DNA from: Pedobacter polaris
Lineage (GTDB): Bacteria > Bacteroidota > Bacteroidia > Sphingobacteriales > Sphingobacteriaceae
NCBI RefSeq assembly: GCF_005116505.1
Contig: NZ_SWBR01000006.1
Span: forward strand, 37,758-101,757
Length of the DNA stretch: 64,000 bases
Direction of reading: 5' to 3'
Shown piece after piece: positions 60,346 through 64,000 of this stretch. The translations under genes were made by a program, and so were the position numbers. The first letter of the stretch is position 1. The number at the start of each line of letters is the position of its first letter. The notes under the pieces are model-generated. The model ran no database searches. It was not told the origin of the DNA and saw nothing but the letters and a program-made list of their open reading frames with translations.

Positions 60346-60927
60346 CTAAAATTCTACTTTGGGTGCATTTTGAGCACCAGCATCAGCTTTAAAGCCCGTT
60401 TTAGCACTAAATCCAAATAACCCAGCTGTTAAATTAGTCGGAAAAGATCTAACCTTAGTATTAAACACTTGTACAGATTCATTAAAATCTTTACGAGCAA
60501 CAGTAATTCTATTCTCAGTTCCTTCTAATTGAGCAGAAAGATCGCTAAATTGTTGGGTAGCTTTCAATTCAGGATAATTTTCAGTCAATACCATTAATTT
60601 TCCTAATGCCTGAGTAATTTGTCCTTGAGCAGCTTGGTATTTTTCAATGTTCTCAGCATTTAATTTATCTGGATCAATTGTAATTTTACTTGCACTAGCA
60701 CGAGCTTCAATTACAGCCGTTAAAGTTCCTTGCTCAAATTTAGCAGCACCTTTAACTGTACTTACTAAATTCGGAATTAAATCTGCTCTACGTTGATATT
60801 GAGCTTCTACCTGATTCCATTTAGTTTTAACATCCTCATCCATTTTAACAAGTCCATTATAGCCACATCCGCTAACTAAAGCTAATAATACTACAACTGC
60901 AACTATTCCAATTAATACTTTTTTCAT
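60346..60927 (-). CDS. LemA family protein
   Basis: A 193-residue LemA protein. The N-terminus has a hydrophobic segment with a lipoprotein-like Cys (LLALVSGCGYNGLVKMDED, Cys21), then the conserved helix VKTKWNQVEAQYQRRADLIPN and LVSTVKGAAKFEQGTLTAV, followed by QFSDLSAQLEGTENRI and RKDFNESVQVFNT. LemA proteins are membrane-linked coiled-coil proteins that usually accompany TPM/YgcG genes. It is the first gene of the three-gene unit. No promoter was identified with confidence. Confidence 0.9.
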   Translation of the reverse strand: MKKVLIGIVAVVVLLALVSGCGYNGLVKMDEDVKTKWNQVEAQYQRRADLIPNLVSTVKGAAKFEQGTLTAVIEARASASKITIDPDKLNAENIEKYQAAQGQITQALGKLMVLTENYPELKATQQFSDLSAQLEGTENRITVARKDFNESVQVFNTKVRSFPTNLTAGLFGFSAKTGFKADAGAQNAPKVEF

Positions 60928-61029
60928 GTTATTGTTTTTGTTTTTTAGGTTTCTATTTCAATTTAGATATCAATACTCATGCCTTGTTACTAAAACAGAC
61001 AAAATACTGACAAGTTGCCATAATTAGTA

Positions 61030-61068
61030 CATAAACTTACAACTTAAACCCTATAACTTACAACTCTA
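61030..61068. repeat. AT-rich degenerate intergenic repeat (family C, copy 3)
   Basis: cataaacttacaacttaaac followed by cctataacttacaact repeats the cttacaact/gttataag words of copies 1 and 2. It lies in the divergent gap between lemA and the FAD gene and is non-coding. Confidence 0.4.
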
Positions 61069-61073
61069 ATCAT

Positions 61074-61081
61074 TAAATTTG
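61074..61081 (+). promoter_or_regulatory. -7 box for the FAD-dependent protein gene
   Basis: TAAATTTG matches TAnnTTTG and lies 30 bp before the ATG at 61112. Confidence 0.45.
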
Positions 61082-61111
61082 TACAATTCGAGATAAAAAC
61101 TCGACTAAACT

Positions 61112-62650
61112 ATGCAGAAAGAAATCGAAATTACAGTTGCTCCTGAACATGTTTCTAATGAACAGGTTATTCTCCAAAACTTAGCTAGAGCCTTAAAAGT
61201 TGATATCGCTAAACTCAACAGCTATAAAGTTTTAAAACGTTCTATAGATGCTCGCTCTAGAAAAGTAATTTACCGTCTTCAAATTAGGGCTTATATAGAT
61301 GAGCAACCTTTAGAAGAACAAAACACTTTTTCTTATCCAACATTGAATAAAGATAAAATTGTAATTATTGTTGGTGCGGGTCCTGCTGGTCTTTTTGCTG
61401 CACTACAATGTTTAGAGAAGGGCTTAAAGCCAATAATTGTAGAACGAGGTAAGGATGTAAAGCAGAGAAGAAGGGATTTAGCCGCTATAAATAAACAGGG
61501 TGTTGTAAATACAGAATCTAATTATTGTTATGGCGAAGGTGGTGCCGGAACTTATTCAGATGGTAAATTATATACTCGATCTAATAAACGTGGTGATATA
61601 AATAAGATATTACAGATTTTTGTACAACATGGAGCAGATGAAGATATTTTAATAGATGCTCGTCCGCATATAGGCACGAATAAACTACCCCATATCATTA
61701 CCGCTATAAGAGAAACAATTCAAAATGCAGGCGGTGAAGTGCTCTTTGACTCTAAACTAACTGATTTTCTTGTTACAGAGGGTAAAATTAAAGGTATAGT
61801 CATTAATCAGGAACAAGAGTTACTGGCAGACCATGTAATATTAGCAACTGGTCACTCAGCTAGAGATATTTACGAACTTTTAAACAAAAAAAATATTTTA
61901 ATAGAAGCCAAACCTTTTGCCCTTGGTGTTAGGGTAGAACATCCTCAGCAAATCATAGACAGTGCCCAATATCATTGTGACATACGCTCAGAATTTCTCC
62001 CGCCCGCTTATTATAGCATGGTAGAGCAAGTAAAAACCAGAGGGGTATTCTCATTCTGCATGTGTCCAGGAGGTATCATAGCGCCATGCGCAACAGACAT
62101 AAACGAGATTGTGGTAAATGGATGGTCACCTTCTAAGAGAAATAACCCTTTCGCAAATTCAGGAACAGTTGTGCAGGTTACGTTAGATGATGTTCAAGGC
62201 TATGATCCTTTGCGCATGTTAAATTTTCAGTCTGAAATAGAACAGCTTGCATTTGAAGCTGGAGGTGGTAATTTAGTTGCTCCTGCACAGCGGATGATTG
62301 ATTTTGTAGAAAATAAATTGTCAATTGATTTACCAAAAAACTCATATCTCCCTGGTACAAAAAGTGTGATGTTGGATAACATTTTGCCGGATTTTGTCTC
62401 GTCAAGTTTAAGAGCAGCACTCCCATTGTTCGGGAAAAAGATGAAAGGCTACTATACCAATGAAGCTATTTTGGTAGGGGTGGAAAGCCGTACCTCTTCC
62501 CCAGTACGTATTCCTCGAGATAAGGAAACCTATCAACATCCACAAATTACAGGTTTATATCCCTGTGCCGAAGGAGCTGGTTATGCAGGAGGAATAGTTT
62601 CTGCAGCAATAGATGGAATTAATTGTGCAAATGCTATTGTAAACAAATAG
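61112..62650 (+). CDS. FAD-dependent oxidoreductase-like protein (COG2509 type)
   Basis: A 512-residue flavoprotein. An N-terminal domain of about 90 residues precedes the FAD-binding motif VIIVGAGPAGLFAALQCLEK. VVERG-type segment (PIIVERGKDVKQRRRD) and ESNYCYGEGGAGTYSDGKLY follow, then AHVEHPQ-like binding (GVRVEHPQQIIDSAQY) and the closing GLYPCAEGAGYAGGIVSAAI. The family is widespread with no firmly known reaction; some members are annotated as NAD(P)/FAD-dependent dehydrogenases. It stands next to DinB (33 bp). Confidence 0.88.
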   Translation: MQKEIEITVAPEHVSNEQVILQNLARALKVDIAKLNSYKVLKRSIDARSRKVIYRLQIRAYIDEQPLEEQNTFSYPTLNKDKIVIIVGAGPAGLFAALQCLEKGLKPIIVERGKDVKQRRRDLAAINKQGVVNTESNYCYGEGGAGTYSDGKLYTRSNKRGDINKILQIFVQHGADEDILIDARPHIGTNKLPHIITAIRETIQNAGGEVLFDSKLTDFLVTEGKIKGIVINQEQELLADHVILATGHSARDIYELLNKKNILIEAKPFALGVRVEHPQQIIDSAQYHCDIRSEFLPPAYYSMVEQVKTRGVFSFCMCPGGIIAPCATDINEIVVNGWSPSKRNNPFANSGTVVQVTLDDVQGYDPLRMLNFQSEIEQLAFEAGGGNLVAPAQRMIDFVENKLSIDLPKNSYLPGTKSVMLDNILPDFVSSSLRAALPLFGKKMKGYYTNEAILVGVESRTSSPVRIPRDKETYQHPQITGLYPCAEGAGYAGGIVSAAIDGINCANAIVNK

Positions 62651-62683
62651 CATTTGTAAATGTTATAGTTCATATTTTTAAAT

Positions 62684-63151
62684 ATGATTGATTTAGTAGA
62701 TGAATTAAAAAAAGCTTATACTGGTGATGCATGGCATGGCAATAATACATTGAGCTTATTATTAACTGCAAATCCAGCTAAAGTTTTTACTCACCCAATT
62801 CCTAATGCCCATTCAATAGCAGAGTTGGTTTTGCATTTAACAGCGTGGACAGAAGAGGTTGTAGATCGAATAAGTGGGCAGGGTGCTAAAGAACCTGCCA
62901 AAGGGGATTGGCCAGAGACCAAAGAAATGTCAGAAAGTCAATGGCAATCAATCTTAGAAGAATTTAAAACTGCCAATGATAAATTAATAGAACTGGTAAA
63001 TATCTTCCAGCCTTCACAGTGGTCTAACGATGTTAAAGATGAGCGTGATAGAGAATTAGGTGCGGGTGTAAATAATGCTCAATTGATTAATGGATTAATT
63101 CAACATCACGCCTACCATTCAGGTCAAATCGCATTGTTATTAAAATTTTAA
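62684..63151 (+). CDS. DinB family protein
   Basis: A 155-residue four-helix-bundle DinB/YfiT-type protein. It has the N-terminal helix LVDELKKAYTGDAWHGNN with a candidate metal His, PIPNAHSIAELVLHLTAW with a second, and the C-terminal IQHHAYHSGQIALLL motif that completes a metal-binding His triad. Such proteins are metal-dependent thiol or glutathione-like transferases in some cases; here the reaction is unknown. It follows the FAD protein by 33 bp and precedes the CoA-binding gene by 37 bp, so these three may form one transcript. Confidence 0.9.
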   Translation: MIDLVDELKKAYTGDAWHGNNTLSLLLTANPAKVFTHPIPNAHSIAELVLHLTAWTEEVVDRISGQGAKEPAKGDWPETKEMSESQWQSILEEFKTANDKLIELVNIFQPSQWSNDVKDERDRELGAGVNNAQLINGLIQHHAYHSGQIALLLKF

Positions 63152-63188
63152 TGACCGCAATAAATTAAATCTGTATAACCATTATAAT

Positions 63189-63503
63189 ATGAAAAAGACT
63201 TTAATTATAGGAGCAACTCCAAATGCAGATCGTTATGCGTATCGTGCAGCACATATGCTAAAGGCGAAAGGCCATGCAATAGTTAATATTGGTATAAAAC
63301 AAGGAGAGGTTGCTGGAGTTAAAATAGAGAAACCCTCAACTCCTTATAAAGATATAGATACAATTACACTATATATAGGTCCAAATATTCAAAGTGAATA
63401 TTATGATTATATCCTAGAGACAAAACCTAAGCGGGTTATTTTTAACCCGGGCACAGAGAATGTAGAATTCGAAAAGATGCTAGATCTTCCATTTTTTTGC
63501 TAA
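63189..63503 (+). CDS. CoA-binding (YccU-type) protein, C-terminus shortened
   Basis: A 104-residue Rossmann-fold protein. It has the family start KKTLIIGATPNADRYAYRAA, the middle IDTITLYIGPNIQSEYYDYI and the conserved KRVIFNPGTENVEFEK. Typical relatives are about 120 residues and end with an [E/N]ACTLVML-type strand. This one stops after EKMLDLPFFC, and no other frame downstream restores the missing end. So it appears truncated by about 15 residues, beside the promoter region described below. It may still fold; function is not known. Confidence 0.8.
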   Translation: MKKTLIIGATPNADRYAYRAAHMLKAKGHAIVNIGIKQGEVAGVKIEKPSTPYKDIDTITLYIGPNIQSEYYDYILETKPKRVIFNPGTENVEFEKMLDLPFFC

Positions 63504-63690
63504 GATTTTCTGTGGAAGGGATGGGGTTGGTCCTCAAAAAGTATTCCCCCTTTAATAGGGTCTAGCTGATAAATGACTATGAACAGCACAAAAATCAGCC
63601 TTATCAATCATTCCATTTTCTATTTGATAAAATCTTTCTGTTTGTAAACCATGCACTTACCTTTAACATTGGATATAATAGTTGATATGA
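63504..63690. other. Gene-free region downstream of the shortened CoA-binding gene
   Basis: No supported gene. A 24-codon frame at 63573-63647 has no promoter or ribosome-binding site and is discounted. The region leads into the promoter block. Confidence 0.4.
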
Positions 63691-63691
63691 G

Positions 63692-63722
63692 TTTGCGGTT
63701 ACGGATAATATTGCTACTTTTG
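63692..63722 (+). promoter_or_regulatory. rRNA-type promoter P1
   Basis: TTTG at 63692-63695 and TACTTTTG at 63715-63722 are separated by 19 bases, the canonical Bacteroidota spacing. The transcribed start caacccgcttcggagg is repeated after P2. Strong stable-RNA promoter likely. Confidence 0.7.
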
Positions 63723-63848
63723 CAACCCGCTTCGGAGGAGGCGTTTGGTTGGCGAAAGTTGGCTGGGAGTATTGAAAGGGGGGATTTGGATTGGGGATGC
63801 TGGCTTACAGCGACTTAGGAGAAACCTTAAAAAACTTTAAAAAAAGTT

Positions 63849-63878
63849 TTTGGAAAGCGGAAAAGTTTTCTACCTTTG
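63849..63878 (+). promoter_or_regulatory. rRNA-type promoter P2
   Basis: TTTG at 63849-63852 and TACCTTTG at 63871-63878 are 18 bases apart. An A/T-rich upstream tract (aaaaactttaaaaaaagt) resembles an UP element. The leader gcaacccgctacggaggt repeats that of P1. The RNA it makes would run past the window end. Confidence 0.75.
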
Positions 63879-64000
63879 CAACCCGCTACGGAGGTAACGA
63901 CGGAAGGAAAAAAGAGGGGGATAAAAGGTGAAGGTTGGTTTGAAATAAGGGACTATATATATTGCAAACATACGGGACGAAAAAAAGTTTCGAAAAAAGA

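Noticed and set aside
63573..63647. 24-codon frame near the right edge
   Set aside because: No promoter, ribosome-binding site or recognisable sequence; likely chance.
1..64000. CRISPR array, insertion sequence, prophage or integrase
   Set aside because: No regularly spaced repeats with unique spacers, no transposase or phage genes and no target-site duplications were seen.

Overview
The window looks like a chromosomal segment from a low-GC Bacteroidota, most likely of the Pedobacter / Sphingobacteriaceae type. The evidence is a SusC/SusD pair, many Cys-anchored lipoproteins, repeated -7 boxes of the Bacteroidota form TAnnTTTG, and tandem rRNA-type promoters at the right edge. No mobile element, CRISPR array or complete RNA gene is visible.

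Layout. Positions 1-7031 (minus strand) hold a sugar-oxidation cluster: a partial DUF1080 lipoprotein, two Gfo/Idh/MocA oxidoreductases, a small cytochrome c, a xylose-isomerase-like TIM barrel, and a GMC flavoprotein with its gluconate-2-dehydrogenase-subunit-3-like partner. This is the gene set of the 3-keto-glycoside route. Positions 7238-9024 carry threonine dehydrogenase and a YebC-type regulator. Positions 9206-25153 (minus) form a polysaccharide utilisation locus: esterase, GH3, metallophosphoesterase, two GH144-like (PF10091) enzymes, a LamG lipoprotein, SusD, SusC and a Y_Y_Y/LuxR one-protein regulator. I infer a beta-1,2-glucan substrate, possibly substituted periplasmic glucans.

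Positions 25463-33371 are mostly housekeeping (trhO, a DUF5686 protein, kbl, pheS), plus a lipase-like lipoprotein, a Rieske-like lipoprotein that has lost most cluster ligands, and a TetR regulator. Positions 33616-37364 are a compact accessory unit. A Crp/Fnr regulator gene ends inside the first of two GTGA-N6-TCAC operators, which precede YceI, tautomerase, an SDR lacking its catalytic Tyr, an NTF2-like protein and a nitronate monooxygenase. A gene-poor kilobase follows, with one possible 36-residue protein.

Positions 38367-46729 hold rlmD, small lipoproteins, a phosphoribosyltransferase, Fic, ispH, hemH and waaA. Positions 46795-52479 are a nucleotide-sugar and polysaccharide operon (ugd, UDP-xylose synthase, galE, an unknown gene, rmlB, CpsB-like phosphatase). 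The remainder carries an ABC permease, an IscA-type protein, a methylmalonyl-CoA mutase catalytic chain without a B12 domain, dnaA with DnaA boxes, NUDIX, two TPM proteins, LemA, a FAD protein, DinB and a shortened CoA-binding protein. The last 300 bases carry two strong promoters with a repeated leader, probably feeding an rRNA operon just outside the window.

All calls are from reading the sequence; no database search was run.
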